Positions 8,687-16,798 of a DNA stretch of 60,068 bases are shown here, piece by piece; position 1 is the stretch's first letter, and each line of letters starts with the position of its first letter. The stretch is from an uncultured Synergistales bacterium (GTDB lineage Bacteria > Synergistota > Synergistia > Synergistales > Aminobacteriaceae). Location: NCBI GenBank assembly GCA_905234075.1, contig CAJOGI010000009.1, positions 1-60,068 on the forward strand, in the 5' to 3' direction. Below the pieces are notes generated by a model. That model was not told the DNA's origin, did no database searches, and saw only the letters and a program-made list of their open reading frames with translations. The position numbers were made by a program, and so were the translations under genes.

Positions 8687-10453
8687 TTATTTCACGCACC
8701 CAATACCGCAAGCCGCACAGCCTGAATAACAATCCGCCGTTAAATTTCCTTCATATGCTTTTTTTCTTTCACGCAAAAGAAAATTTTTAGTAAGTCCGAC
8801 ATTTATAAAATCCCAAGATAATTTTTCGTCCTCGCCGCGTTCTCTCGTGAAAATTTCCGGGTCGAGCCCACAAAATTCAAACGCCTCAAGCCAGCGCGTT
8901 AAATCAAAATATTCTGTCCAGTTGTCAAATCTTGCTCCGGTCTCCCAAGCTCTTAGAATTACATTGCAGGTTCTTTTATCTCCGCGTGATAAAACGCCCT
9001 CTAAAAAAGTCTGTTCGGGCTCGTGATAGCTGATTGACAATGCGCGGTCATGAATTTGCGATTTTATTCGGCGGCCTTTCTCCTGCAATTCCGCGATTGA
9101 ATTTTGTCGCTCCCATTGAAAAGGCGTGTGAGCCTTAGGAACAAAGCCGGAGACGCTGACGCTGACGCTTGCTCTTTTTCGTCCCATTGCGCGGCCTAAT
9201 TTTAATGTCCTGTATGAAATTTCTGCGATTGCGTCTAAATCTTCATCGGTCTCTGTCGGCAGGCCCATCATGAAATAAAGTTTTACACGTTCCCAGCCGC
9301 GTGAAAAAATTTCGTTCAGACATTTAACTATCATGTCCTCGTTGATGCCTTTGTTAATTACGTCGCGGAGTCTTTGAGTTCCTGCTTCGGGTGCAAAAGT
9401 TATTCCGCCGTGTTTTGAGCGAAGGCCCTCTAATTTTTCGGCAAGCCCGATTGAAAATCCGTCCATTCGTAAACTTGGAAGGCTCAATTTTGCGCACCGT
9501 TCGTTGAGCGTCGGCGAGAGTTCGTCAATTAAATTTTCAATTCCGTAATAATCGCATGACGCGAGAGACAACAAGCCTATCTCTTCCCAGCCTGTCGAAT
9601 TTATTATATTGAGAATGGATCGAGAAGCCTCTTCGAGTTTTCTTTGACGCACAGGGCGGCCTACCATTCCGGCTTGGCAAAAGCGACAGCCCCGTCCGCA
9701 GCCCCTGAATAATTCAACAGCTGCACGGTCATGAACTATACTGACGCTCGGAACGATCATTGAGTTTAACGTGAAAAAATTTTCTGTCGTCTGACGTTCG
9801 ATAATATCGCCCTCATGAAAATATAACGGAACATAAAAGCCTTTTAGTTTTGAAATCGCCTGTAATTTTTCGCTGCGCTTAAAATCTTTCATGCTCTCAA
9901 GCAAATTTAATAACTGCGGCAAAAGTGCTTCAGCTTCTCCTACGCAAAACACGTCTATAAATTCGCTCAAGACTTCGGGCGTATATGCTCCGTAACCTCC
10001 GGCAATAATTAACGGTGAATTCTCATCGCGCTCATGATTTTTTAAGGGCAGCCCCGAAAGATCTATCATTGTTAAAATATTTGTGTAGCTCGTCTCGTGA
10101 GGAAGGGTGAACGCGATAACGTCAAAATTTTTCAAGGGCTTTTTATTCTCGGTTGAAGTCAATGGAATTTCATTCAAGCGCATTAAATTTTCCATGTCCG
10201 GCCACACGCAATAAGCGCGGTCGGCTAAATAATTTTTACTCATGGAACTGATGAAGCCTTCAATAATCTGAAAGCCGTAGTAGCTCATGCCCGTCTCGTA
10301 AACGTCAGGGAAGGCGAGACAGATTTTTAATTTTGCTTCGTTCCACGAAATTTTTTTATACGGCCTCCATTCGCTTCCGCAATAGCGCGACGGCCGGGAG
10401 ACCTGCGATAATAATTTCCATTCGGGTGTTTCAAATTCGTTGAAATTGTACAT
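8687..10453 (-). CDS. B12-binding-type radical SAM protein (TIGR03960-like)
   Basis: A 588-residue protein. The N-terminal ~190 residues look like the cobalamin-binding-type half. The radical SAM core carries the cluster motif CGRGCRFC (CX3CX2C) followed by QAGMVGRPVRQR, diagnostic of the TIGR03960 family. The C-terminus has a second Cys-rich patch (CYSGCAACGIGC), probably binding another Fe-S cluster. The family is widespread in anaerobes, often beside ribonuclease G genes or fused to a DUF2344 domain; that fusion is absent here. Reaction unknown. A purine-rich GGAAAGG precedes the ATG. Confidence 0.8.
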   Translation of the reverse strand: MYNFNEFETPEWKLLSQVSRPSRYCGSEWRPYKKISWNEAKLKICLAFPDVYETGMSYYGFQIIEGFISSMSKNYLADRAYCVWPDMENLMRLNEIPLTSTENKKPLKNFDVIAFTLPHETSYTNILTMIDLSGLPLKNHERDENSPLIIAGGYGAYTPEVLSEFIDVFCVGEAEALLPQLLNLLESMKDFKRSEKLQAISKLKGFYVPLYFHEGDIIERQTTENFFTLNSMIVPSVSIVHDRAAVELFRGCGRGCRFCQAGMVGRPVRQRKLEEASRSILNIINSTGWEEIGLLSLASCDYYGIENLIDELSPTLNERCAKLSLPSLRMDGFSIGLAEKLEGLRSKHGGITFAPEAGTQRLRDVINKGINEDMIVKCLNEIFSRGWERVKLYFMMGLPTETDEDLDAIAEISYRTLKLGRAMGRKRASVSVSVSGFVPKAHTPFQWERQNSIAELQEKGRRIKSQIHDRALSISYHEPEQTFLEGVLSRGDKRTCNVILRAWETGARFDNWTEYFDLTRWLEAFEFCGLDPEIFTRERGEDEKLSWDFINVGLTKNFLLRERKKAYEGNLTADCYSGCAACGIGCVK

Positions 10454-10467
10454 AAAGATAACCTTTC

Positions 10468-11101
10468 CTAAAGCATGTAAGGCAGCAAATTATTTTCAAA
10501 GAAGTCCAGCATATCGCCTATATCATTAATATTACGCCACATATAATAATTTTTCGTATATTCTTGAAACCAATATGCTATTTCACGGTTACGGCGTGGA
10601 TCCCTTGTAATATCTCCAACAAAAATAATCCAAAATGGAAGTATTTCTTCTGATAAACCTCCCATTTCACGAATAATTTTCATTAGACCTGGAGTGAAAT
10701 ATTTGCAGCTCCTTTCATGAGTATTGCCGCGCCCTGCTTGCATATCCGTTGTTTTTACCCAACCGTCCTGCCGTTTAATTTCACCAAATAATATTTTTCC
10801 GTTTTGTAAATTTCTTATTGCAAAATCCATTGATATTCCCCATTTATATTTAGGTTCTCCGTTCAATTTCTTTTCGTTTAAATCTACGTTATAAATCTTA
10901 GCTAACACCTCCGATTGGTAATTGATAAGTTGAATAAATATCAGCAAACTCATGAGGATGTCTGTCAATGAGAAATTTTCCGGGAAAAACAGAATCTAAC
11001 GCTCTTTGCAAAGATTTTTGAAAAATTTTTTCGATTTTGATAGCCCTTGCTCCGCTTGCGGTTTGCCAGTTTGCTCTTTTTCTTAATTCTTGTGTAGCCA
11101 T
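10468..11101 (-). pseudogene. MunI-like type II restriction endonuclease, frameshifted
   Basis: The first frame (11101 to 10898, 67 residues) and the second (166-residue frame ending at 10468) together make a MunI/MfeI-type endonuclease. Recalled MunI features are present: a catalytic Asp in ISMDFAIRN, GEIKRQDGW carrying the E-x-K, then AGRGNTHERSCKYFTPGL, GDITRDPRRNREI and NYYMWR. At about 10914-10918 the minus strand reads CAATTACCAATCGG. Removing one A restores a continuous QLPSEVLAK reading, so this is a single-base insertion (or a +1 shift site). The enzyme would cut CAATTG. It is probably inactive unless the shift is a sequencing error or is programmed. Confidence 0.8.
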
Positions 11102-11103
11102 TG

Positions 11104-11310
11104 TTATATTCCTTTGAAAAGTTCTTCAAGCGTAATGCTCAATCCATTTGCTATTTTGTTAATATTTTCAAGTGAGATATTTCTTTTTCCGCTTTCAACA
11201 GAAGCAAGATAAGTTCTATCCATACTTATATGAAGTGCAAATTTTTCCTGACTCATATTATTATGTATTCTTAACTCTCTGACGCGTTCTCCAAATTTTT
11301 TTGTAATCAT
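11104..11310 (-). CDS. XRE-family controller (C) protein of the restriction system
   Basis: A 68-residue, single-domain helix-turn-helix protein. The HTH spans roughly residues 17-45 (MSQEKFALHISMDRTYLASVES, read in two pieces), followed by ISLENINKIANGL and ending in LEELFKG, the typical C-protein layout. C proteins time endonuclease expression in type II systems by binding paired boxes upstream of their own gene. The endonuclease ATG lies 2 nt past its stop, as expected for a C-R operon, and the methylase is divergent. CAAAAGGAGC upstream serves as the ribosome site. Confidence 0.85.
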   Translation of the reverse strand: MITKKFGERVRELRIHNNMSQEKFALHISMDRTYLASVESGKRNISLENINKIANGLSITLEELFKGI

Positions 11311-11352
11311 TACATTAATTGCTCCTTTTGTGTAGAAATGATATAATTAGCC

Positions 11353-11377
11353 GATTTTAAGTCAACGGATTATAAGT
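11353..11377. promoter_or_regulatory. Candidate C-box operator (two 10-bp direct repeats)
   Basis: GATTTTAAGT (11353-11362) and GATTATAAGT (11368-11377) differ at one base and are 15 bp apart centre to centre. They lie in the 99-bp gap between the divergent regulator and methylase. Position and spacing fit the paired C-boxes of controller proteins. Confidence 0.6.
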
Positions 11378-11409
11378 AACATTAAATTTTGAAAGGAGTC
11401 TTATGATCA

Positions 11410-12144
11410 TTGAAATTGGCAGAAAAAAATGCTATTAGCGGTTATTCAAAGTATAATCCTGAAGCCAAACGCAGAAAAAAAATAAATCCGCTTAATGAAA
11501 TTTATCCTGCTTTACCAAAAGAAAAATATGACATTATATACGCTGATCCGCCTTGGGACTATGGAGGAAAGATGCAGTACGATAAATCAAGCATGAAGGA
11601 TTTTAATGTTGGCTTTGAAAAAAACGTTTTTATAAGCGCGGCAAATTTTAAATATCCTACACTAACCTTAGAAGAATTAAAAGAGCTTAATATAATTTCG
11701 ATTTCTGCTGATGATTGTATTCTATTTATGTGGACTACCGGACCGCAATTTGAAAATTCTATTGAACTTGGAAAGGCTTGGGGATTTGAATATAAGACAG
11801 TTGCTTTTGTATGGGACAAGCAGATTCATAATCCTAGACATTATACATTATCACAAACGGAGTTCGTGCTTGCTTTTAAGAAAGGCCGTTTCCCATCTCC
11901 GCGAGGAGCAAGAAATATCCGTCAGCTTTTATCAATCCGGCGAAGCGAACATAGCGAGAAGCCTGAACAAGTCATAGACGGAATAACACGCATGTTTCCG
12001 CAACAAAAGAAAATAGAACTGTTTGCGAGAAAAAATTTTATAGGGTGGGACAACTGGGGTTTAGAAATCCCTGATAAAAAATTTGAAATAACTTCCCTGC
12101 AGGATAGAACTCAAAATATTCAAATTAGCTTTAATATTGATTGA
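11410..12144 (+). CDS. MT-A70-family adenine-N6 methyltransferase (M.MunI-like)
   Basis: A 244-residue MT-A70-type m6A methylase. DPPW (catalytic, residues 46-49, in YADPPWDYGG) is near the N-terminus, and the C-terminal cofactor region reads KIELFARKNFIGWDNWGLE. Paired with a MunI-like endonuclease and C protein, it probably methylates CAATTG to protect host DNA. The start is ambiguous: the frame has a TTG at 11410, 11 nt after AAAGGAG. The better placed ATG at 11403 opens a different frame that stops after 11 codons, either a tiny upstream ORF or a sign of another frame error. A lower GC than its neighbours suggests horizontal gain of the island. Confidence 0.85.
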   Translation: MKLAEKNAISGYSKYNPEAKRRKKINPLNEIYPALPKEKYDIIYADPPWDYGGKMQYDKSSMKDFNVGFEKNVFISAANFKYPTLTLEELKELNIISISADDCILFMWTTGPQFENSIELGKAWGFEYKTVAFVWDKQIHNPRHYTLSQTEFVLAFKKGRFPSPRGARNIRQLLSIRRSEHSEKPEQVIDGITRMFPQQKKIELFARKNFIGWDNWGLEIPDKKFEITSLQDRTQNIQISFNID

Positions 12145-12152
12145 ATGATAAA

Positions 12153-12189
12153 TTTAGAAAAGCCCCTCAATGTCGGCGGCTTTTCTAAA
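12153..12189. terminator. Perfect 12-bp hairpin, bidirectional terminator
   Basis: TTTAGAAAAGCC (12153-12164) pairs exactly with GGCTTTTCTAAA (12178-12189) around a 13-nt loop. It closes the methylase gene and overlaps the last codons of the convergent rodA. Confidence 0.7.
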
Positions 12190-13306
12190 TTCCGCTATGG
12201 CTGCCTGCTTCCTCCTCAATGTAGACGCTTGCAACTATGCCGAGTGATATAAAAATTGACAGCAGAGAGCTTCCGCCATAACTCAAGAACGGCAGAGGCA
12301 GTCCCGTTACGGGTAAAAGTCCTATGCTCATTCCGATGCTCTCTAGCATTTGAAACCAAAGCCACGCCGCTACGCCGGAGACTAAAATTTTACAGCGTCT
12401 GTCCTTGCTGCTGATCCCGATGAAAATTATTCTGAATAAAAGAACGGTGAATAAAAAAATTAATATCATGTTTCCGATGAAGCCGAACTCTTCTGAAAAA
12501 ACGCTGAAAATAAAATCCGTATGAGGTTCAGGCAAAAATTTTAATTTGCTCTGTGTGCCGAGCATAAAGCCCTTGCCGGTAATTTCTCCAGAGCCGACGG
12601 CTATTTTTGATTGAATTACGTTATAGCCTGCGCCTAAAGGGTCTCTCATAGGGTCGAGAAAAACTAAAAGCCTGTTCTTCTGATATTCTTTCAGCACAAA
12701 AATTATTAAGAACGGAATAGCAGAGAGGGCAAGCCCGATGATCGTGCCGAGATATTTTAACGGTGTCCCGGCCGCGAACAGCATTATGAACGAAATCACA
12801 AGATAAACCAATGCGCTGCCGGCGTCAGGCTGAAGCAAAACTAAAAGCACAGGCAAAAAAATAATTCCAAGCGCGGCAAAAAATGTTTTCAAATCTAACG
12901 GAGGATAGCGGCTCAAAAATTTTGAAAGCACAAGAATTATTGACACCTTCGCAAATTCAGACGGCTGAAAGCGAACACTGCCGAAGCCGAGCCAGCTCTG
13001 CGCACCGTTGACTTTAGGAGCTAATAAATCCGTGAGGAGCAGCAGCAAAAGCGCGAGACCGAATAAAGCATAAGCGTTATCAAGTAATTTTCTGTGGCCT
13101 ATGAACATAACTAAAATCATCATGAAAAAACTGAACACAAGCCACGCAGTCTGCCTGAACGCAAAATCAAAGCCACGCCCCGCTGTCCCTGAGGCCGCGC
13201 TGTAAATGCAGAACACTCCCCATAATGAAAGCATTAAGGCACAAAAAAATAATATCCTGTCGGCTAAGGATAAATCTTTTCTTAACGAAGTCCAGAAAAA
13301 ATCCAT
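12185..13306 (-). CDS. rodA: RodA, SEDS-family peptidoglycan glycosyltransferase
   Basis: A 373-residue polytopic membrane protein with about ten segments. It carries SEDS hallmarks LLQPDAGSALVY, SEEFGFIGN and, near the end, GLPLPFLSYGGSS. Adjacent to minE and shorter than a typical FtsW, it is better called RodA, the elongasome polymerase; FtsW/SpoVE cannot be strictly excluded because the family is homogeneous. It starts 12 nt after minE on the same strand, so it is probably the last gene of a minC-minD-minE-rodA operon. Confidence 0.88.
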   Translation of the reverse strand: MDFFWTSLRKDLSLADRILFFCALMLSLWGVFCIYSAASGTAGRGFDFAFRQTAWLVFSFFMMILVMFIGHRKLLDNAYALFGLALLLLLLTDLLAPKVNGAQSWLGFGSVRFQPSEFAKVSIILVLSKFLSRYPPLDLKTFFAALGIIFLPVLLVLLQPDAGSALVYLVISFIMLFAAGTPLKYLGTIIGLALSAIPFLIIFVLKEYQKNRLLVFLDPMRDPLGAGYNVIQSKIAVGSGEITGKGFMLGTQSKLKFLPEPHTDFIFSVFSEEFGFIGNMILIFLFTVLLFRIIFIGISSKDRRCKILVSGVAAWLWFQMLESIGMSIGLLPVTGLPLPFLSYGGSSLLSIFISLGIVASVYIEEEAGSHSGI

Positions 13307-13318
13307 GCTGTGATTTTT

Positions 13319-13600
13319 TTATTCTTTATCTACGTCAACTTTTCCGCGCTTGATCCTCAACACCGGAACGTTAGCTACAAGTGCAACCTCGTGTTCGTCG
13401 TGGTCAAGATCAATTTCAATTTTCTGCGTGTCAATGTCCATGTACTTTGTAAGAACGCCTATAATCTCTGAGCGAAGACTGTCAAGAAGCTGAGGGGATA
13501 TGTCCGTCCTGTCGTGTATCAAGACTATTTTCAAGCGGTCCTTTGCTTTTCCTCTTGAACCTTCATTGCCTGACCCGAAAAGTCTTTTAAGAAAATCCAT
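13319..13600 (-). CDS. minE: MinE, topological specificity factor
   Basis: A 93-residue protein matching MinE: an N-terminal amphipathic stretch (MDFLKRLFG), the MinD-interacting strand RLKIVLIHDR and a dimerisation domain ending in VPVLRIKRGK. It drives pole-to-pole oscillation of MinCD so that the Z-ring forms at midcell. AAAGGGGGG precedes the ATG. It is encoded directly after minD. Confidence 0.95.
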   Translation of the reverse strand: MDFLKRLFGSGNEGSRGKAKDRLKIVLIHDRTDISPQLLDSLRSEIIGVLTKYMDIDTQKIEIDLDHDEHEVALVANVPVLRIKRGKVDVDKE

Positions 13601-13617
13601 AAACTAACCCCCCTTTA

Positions 13618-14424
13618 TTATTTTTTCTTGCCCTTGAAGAATTTTTTAAGCCTGCTGAGAAATCCTCGCGTCGCGTAGCTCTCCAAGTCCATCAAAGGCA
13701 CATCACGGCCTAATAATCTTTCGGCTATGTTCAGATATGCCTGCGCCGCCGGAGAGTCAAGGCTCATTGTCATGGGTTCGCCGTTGTTCGTTGAGCGTAT
13801 AACGTTCTCATCTTCCGGGACAACTCCGATTAAATCAATCGAAAGGACATCAAGAATATCATCTTTTGCGAGCATGTCTCCGTCCTGAACCATGTTGGGC
13901 CTCAGTCTGTTGATTATTAATCTTATCGGGGACTTGCCCATCGACTCCAGCATTCCTATGATTCTGTCAGCGTCCCTGACCGAAGGAATTTCCGGAGTTG
14001 TTACAACAAGAGCTTCATCAGCTCCGGCTGCTGCATTCTTAAATCCGCCCTCAATGCCTGCCGGACAGTCGAGCAGAATAAAATCAAATTCCGGCTTCAA
14101 TTCTTCACAAAGCGCAATCATCTGCTCAGGTGTTACAGCGTCCTTAGTTCTTGTCTGTGCGGCAGGAAGAAGATATAATCCCGGAACTCTTTTATCTTTT
14201 ACGAGGGCTTGATTTAATTTGCAGACTTTTTCAATTACGTCGATGAAGTTATAAACGACTCTGTTCTCAAGTCCCATGATAACGTCAAGATTACGAAGTC
14301 CCACGTCCGCGTCAACCGCTACAACTTTTTTGCCGAAGCGTGCGAGTGCCGCCGCAATATTTGCTGTCGATGTCGTCTTGCCGACTCCGCCTTTTCCCGA
14401 AGTCGTTACAATTACACGTGCCAT
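13618..14424 (-). CDS. minD: MinD, septum-site ATPase
   Basis: A 268-residue ParA/MinD ATPase. It has the deviant Walker A GKGGVGKTTST, a switch region DADVGLRNLDV, Walker B FILLDCPAG and a C-terminal membrane-targeting helix rich in Lys/Phe (FLSRLKKFFKGKKK). It recruits MinC to the membrane and is released by MinE. AAGGAGG precedes the ATG. It sits between minC and minE. Confidence 0.97.
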   Translation of the reverse strand: MARVIVTTSGKGGVGKTTSTANIAAALARFGKKVVAVDADVGLRNLDVIMGLENRVVYNFIDVIEKVCKLNQALVKDKRVPGLYLLPAAQTRTKDAVTPEQMIALCEELKPEFDFILLDCPAGIEGGFKNAAAGADEALVVTTPEIPSVRDADRIIGMLESMGKSPIRLIINRLRPNMVQDGDMLAKDDILDVLSIDLIGVVPEDENVIRSTNNGEPMTMSLDSPAAQAYLNIAERLLGRDVPLMDLESYATRGFLSRLKKFFKGKKK

Positions 14425-14442
14425 TTAATATTAAATTCCTCC

Positions 14443-15201
14443 TTAAATTTCTTTCGCTGTTCTGTCAAATTTATTTTCGCGTATCATCGGCGTGCCGTCC
14501 TCAAGAGTTATTAAAACACTTTTGCGCCAGCATGTCGTTGTTTTAGGATCGGCGTAGCATAATTTATTTGCTATCCTGACCTGCGGTGTCTCGAAGCACC
14601 CTGCCCACACAAAAACATCTTCGCGCCCGTAGCCTCCTGCGTGAATAACTCCGAGCAAACGTCCTGCGACAATGATACTTCCGCCGGCAACAATCTCCGC
14701 ACCCGGATTTAGATGCCCCCACACGATCACATCGCCTTCCGATTCGATACGCTGTCCCGAACGCATTGAATTATATACGACTTTCAAAGCCGAGATAGGC
14801 TCTTTATGTTCTTCTGCGACTTCAATATTTTCTGTAAGGACGGGTTCAGACGGCGTAATTTTTTTCGGTTCTGTCAAAGAAAGTCCGGCCGACTCAAAAA
14901 GTTTCAAGCTATCTTCATTTTTTGAAAGCCACGCAAAAATTTTTATTCCTTTTTCCCAGACTATGCTGTTTATCATGTGAAGAATTAACCTTCGTGAACA
15001 TTTACGGTTTAAGAAATCTAAAGCTATTCCCTGTTCTTCTGGAAGTTTGTAGGCGGCCGTCGGTATTCTCACAAGAAGTCTTAAAAGCTCATCTTCAGAG
15101 AGGCTCTCAGGAAGAAAAAATTTCATTCCGTAGTGAGTCCGCTCCATTTTAATTCTTATTCTGGAATCAGGTTTCCGTAATTTTTTTAATATATTTGACA
15201 T
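14443..15201 (-). CDS. minC: MinC, FtsZ-assembly inhibitor
   Basis: A ~252-residue protein. The C-terminal half is the right-handed beta-helix of MinC (VWGHLNPGAEIVAGG, then SIIVAGRLLGVIHAG) that binds MinD and inhibits Z-ring assembly. The N-terminal ~100 residues are less conserved, as is usual. The ATG at 15201 is two codons inside a GTG at 15207, and the exact start is uncertain. First gene of the min-rodA operon, divergent from the glycerate kinase. Confidence 0.9.
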   Translation of the reverse strand: MSNILKKLRKPDSRIRIKMERTHYGMKFFLPESLSEDELLRLLVRIPTAAYKLPEEQGIALDFLNRKCSRRLILHMINSIVWEKGIKIFAWLSKNEDSLKLFESAGLSLTEPKKITPSEPVLTENIEVAEEHKEPISALKVVYNSMRSGQRIESEGDVIVWGHLNPGAEIVAGGSIIVAGRLLGVIHAGGYGREDVFVWAGCFETPQVRIANKLCYADPKTTTCWRKSVLITLEDGTPMIRENKFDRTAKEI

Positions 15202-15297
15202 ATCCACTCTAACTCTAAAATAAAATTAAATAAAAAATTTTTAACGCTTAATTATTTTGTTAATTTTGAATTTTTGCAAGTGGCAAATTTTTCCGCT

Positions 15298-15306
15298 TGT
15301 TATAAT
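15298..15306 (+). promoter_or_regulatory. Extended -10 promoter for the glycerate kinase
   Basis: TGTTATAAT is a perfect TGN-TATAAT element. TTGCAA lies 21 bp upstream, too far for a standard -35. The gene starts 29 nt downstream. Confidence 0.55.
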
Positions 15307-15334
15307 AAATTCAAAAAGTCTGGAGGTTATTTTT

Positions 15335-16594
15335 ATGCACGATATGAAGCAGGACATGCGCGAAATTATTGACAGGGCAATTAAAGCCGTCCTTCCTGAA
15401 GCTGCCGTGAAAGAAGCTTTGAAGCGCGAAGACTTTTTAGCCCGAAAACAAAAAGGCCGTCTCATCGTTGCGTCAATCGGGAAAGCCGCGTGGAGAATGG
15501 CGAAGGCCGCAAGCGATATTTTAGGCTCTGAAATTTCCGGCGCAGTCGTTACGAAATATGAACACTCAATGGGAGAAATTAAAGGTCTTGAAATTTTTGA
15601 GGCAGGACACCCGGTGCTTGACGAGAACACTCTCAATGGCACGCAGGAATTGTTGAAGCACGTAAAAAATCTCAATGAGGACGACACTGTTTTATTTCTT
15701 GTATCGGGCGGAGGCTCGGCACTCTTTGAACTTCCTGCGGAAGGCGTTACTCTCGCGGACATGAAGGACATAACGAGTCAGCTCTTGTCATGCGGTGCCG
15801 ACATCGTAGAGATTAACACGATACGCAAGCATTTATCGAGCGTCAAGGGCGGACGTTTTGCACAGCTCTGTGCTCCTGCTCATGTCTTCATGGTAGTTTT
15901 ATCTGACGTTCTCGGCGACAGACTCGACAGCATTGCTTCAGGTCCTGCTTGGCCCGATTCTTCAACAAGCGAAGAAGCTCTAGCAATCGTGAAAAAATAT
16001 GACCTCAAAGTTAAACCCGAATTAATGAAAGTTCTTTCGGCTGAAACGCCCAAAAAACTCGATAACGTTACGGCTGTAATAACTGGAAGCGTTACGGCAC
16101 TGTGTGAGGCCGCGTGCGAAATCGCAAAATCAAAAGGCTATAATCCCCTTGTCCTGACAACAACAATGACGTGTGAAGCAAGGGAGGCCGGCTCATTCGT
16201 TGCGTCAGTTGCTCGTGAAGTTAAAAATTCAGGCAGACCCGTAAAAGCTCCGTGCGCTCTTATCGCCGGCGGAGAAACAGTCGTGCATTTAACAGGACAC
16301 GGAAGGGGCGGACGCAATCAGGAATTTGCACTGGCCGCCGCTGAAAATATTTCGGGCGTTGACGGAATTGTAATTGCCTCGCTGGGCTCGGACGGAACTG
16401 ACGGCCCTACGGACGCAGCCGGAGGAATTGTGGACGGAAAAACAGCCGCGATATTAAAATCAAAGGGCATAAATATTTCTGATGTTCTCAAAGAAAATGA
16501 TGCGTATAACGCTTTGAAAGCTGCCGACGCTCTTTTAATGACGGGCCCGACCGGGACAAACGTCAACGATGTTGCTATCGCGCTTATCAGGTAG
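15335..16594 (+). CDS. Glycerate 2-kinase, MOFRL/DUF4147 family
   Basis: A 419-residue class II glycerate kinase (GckA/TtuD type). It has VSGGGSALFELP and LSDVLGDRLDSIASGPAWPD in the N-terminal domain, and GGETVVHLTGHGRGGRNQEFALA leading into the C-terminal MOFRL domain with SLGSDGTDGPTDAAG. It makes 2-phosphoglycerate from glycerate, linking serine/glyoxylate metabolism to glycolysis. The ATG at 15335 follows TGGAGG; upstream in-frame codons lie before the promoter. The stop codon is provided by a heptamer array. Confidence 0.88.
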   Translation: MHDMKQDMREIIDRAIKAVLPEAAVKEALKREDFLARKQKGRLIVASIGKAAWRMAKAASDILGSEISGAVVTKYEHSMGEIKGLEIFEAGHPVLDENTLNGTQELLKHVKNLNEDDTVLFLVSGGGSALFELPAEGVTLADMKDITSQLLSCGADIVEINTIRKHLSSVKGGRFAQLCAPAHVFMVVLSDVLGDRLDSIASGPAWPDSSTSEEALAIVKKYDLKVKPELMKVLSAETPKKLDNVTAVITGSVTALCEAACEIAKSKGYNPLVLTTTMTCEAREAGSFVASVAREVKNSGRPVKAPCALIAGGETVVHLTGHGRGGRNQEFALAAAENISGVDGIVIASLGSDGTDGPTDAAGGIVDGKTAAILKSKGINISDVLKENDAYNALKAADALLMTGPTGTNVNDVAIALIR

Positions 16595-16644
16595 GAATTA
16601 GGAAGTAGGAGGTAGGAGTTAAGAATTTTTTTCTTGGCTCCTAA
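16592..16644. repeat. Heptamer array with inverted arm and T-tract
   Basis: TAGGAAT, TAGGAAG, TAGGAGG and TAGGAGT units run from the glycerate kinase stop codon. After a T-tract an inverted CTCCTAA follows, with a further T-run. It can fold as a terminator for the plus-strand gene. Confidence 0.7.
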
Positions 16645-16668
16645 TTTTTTTTCACTCAAAAAATTTTT

Positions 16669-16752
16669 GATTCTTAATTTTTTTTTCGGCTCTGTAAAAT
16701 TTTGTGAACTCGAAAAAATTTTTAGCTTCTTGTAGTCCCCATTGTAGTCCCC
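16669..16752 (+). repeat. GATTCTA interspersed repeat, copy 2
   Basis: GATTCTTAATTTTTTT, then CGGCTCTGTAAAATTTTGTG, GAAAAAATTTTTAG and TTGTAGTCCCCATTGTAG. It is divergent at the 3' module (GTAGTCCCC in place of GTAGTTG) but keeps the same block order. Confidence 0.6.
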
Positions 16753-16787
16753 AAAAATAAAACTCCCCCGAATTTTTTTCAGGGGAG
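16751..16787 (-). terminator. Intrinsic terminator of the DegT aminotransferase gene
   Basis: On the minus strand CTCCCC (16787-16782) pairs with GGGGAG (16768-16763) around an A-rich loop, and TTTTATTTTT follows. It lies 11 nt beyond the aminotransferase stop. Confidence 0.75.
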
Positions 16788-16798
16788 CAAACTTTTCG

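Noticed and set aside
15257-15334. 26-residue upstream extension of the glycerate kinase
   Set aside because: It spans the predicted promoter and lacks a ribosome site; TGGAGG before 15335 fixes the start.
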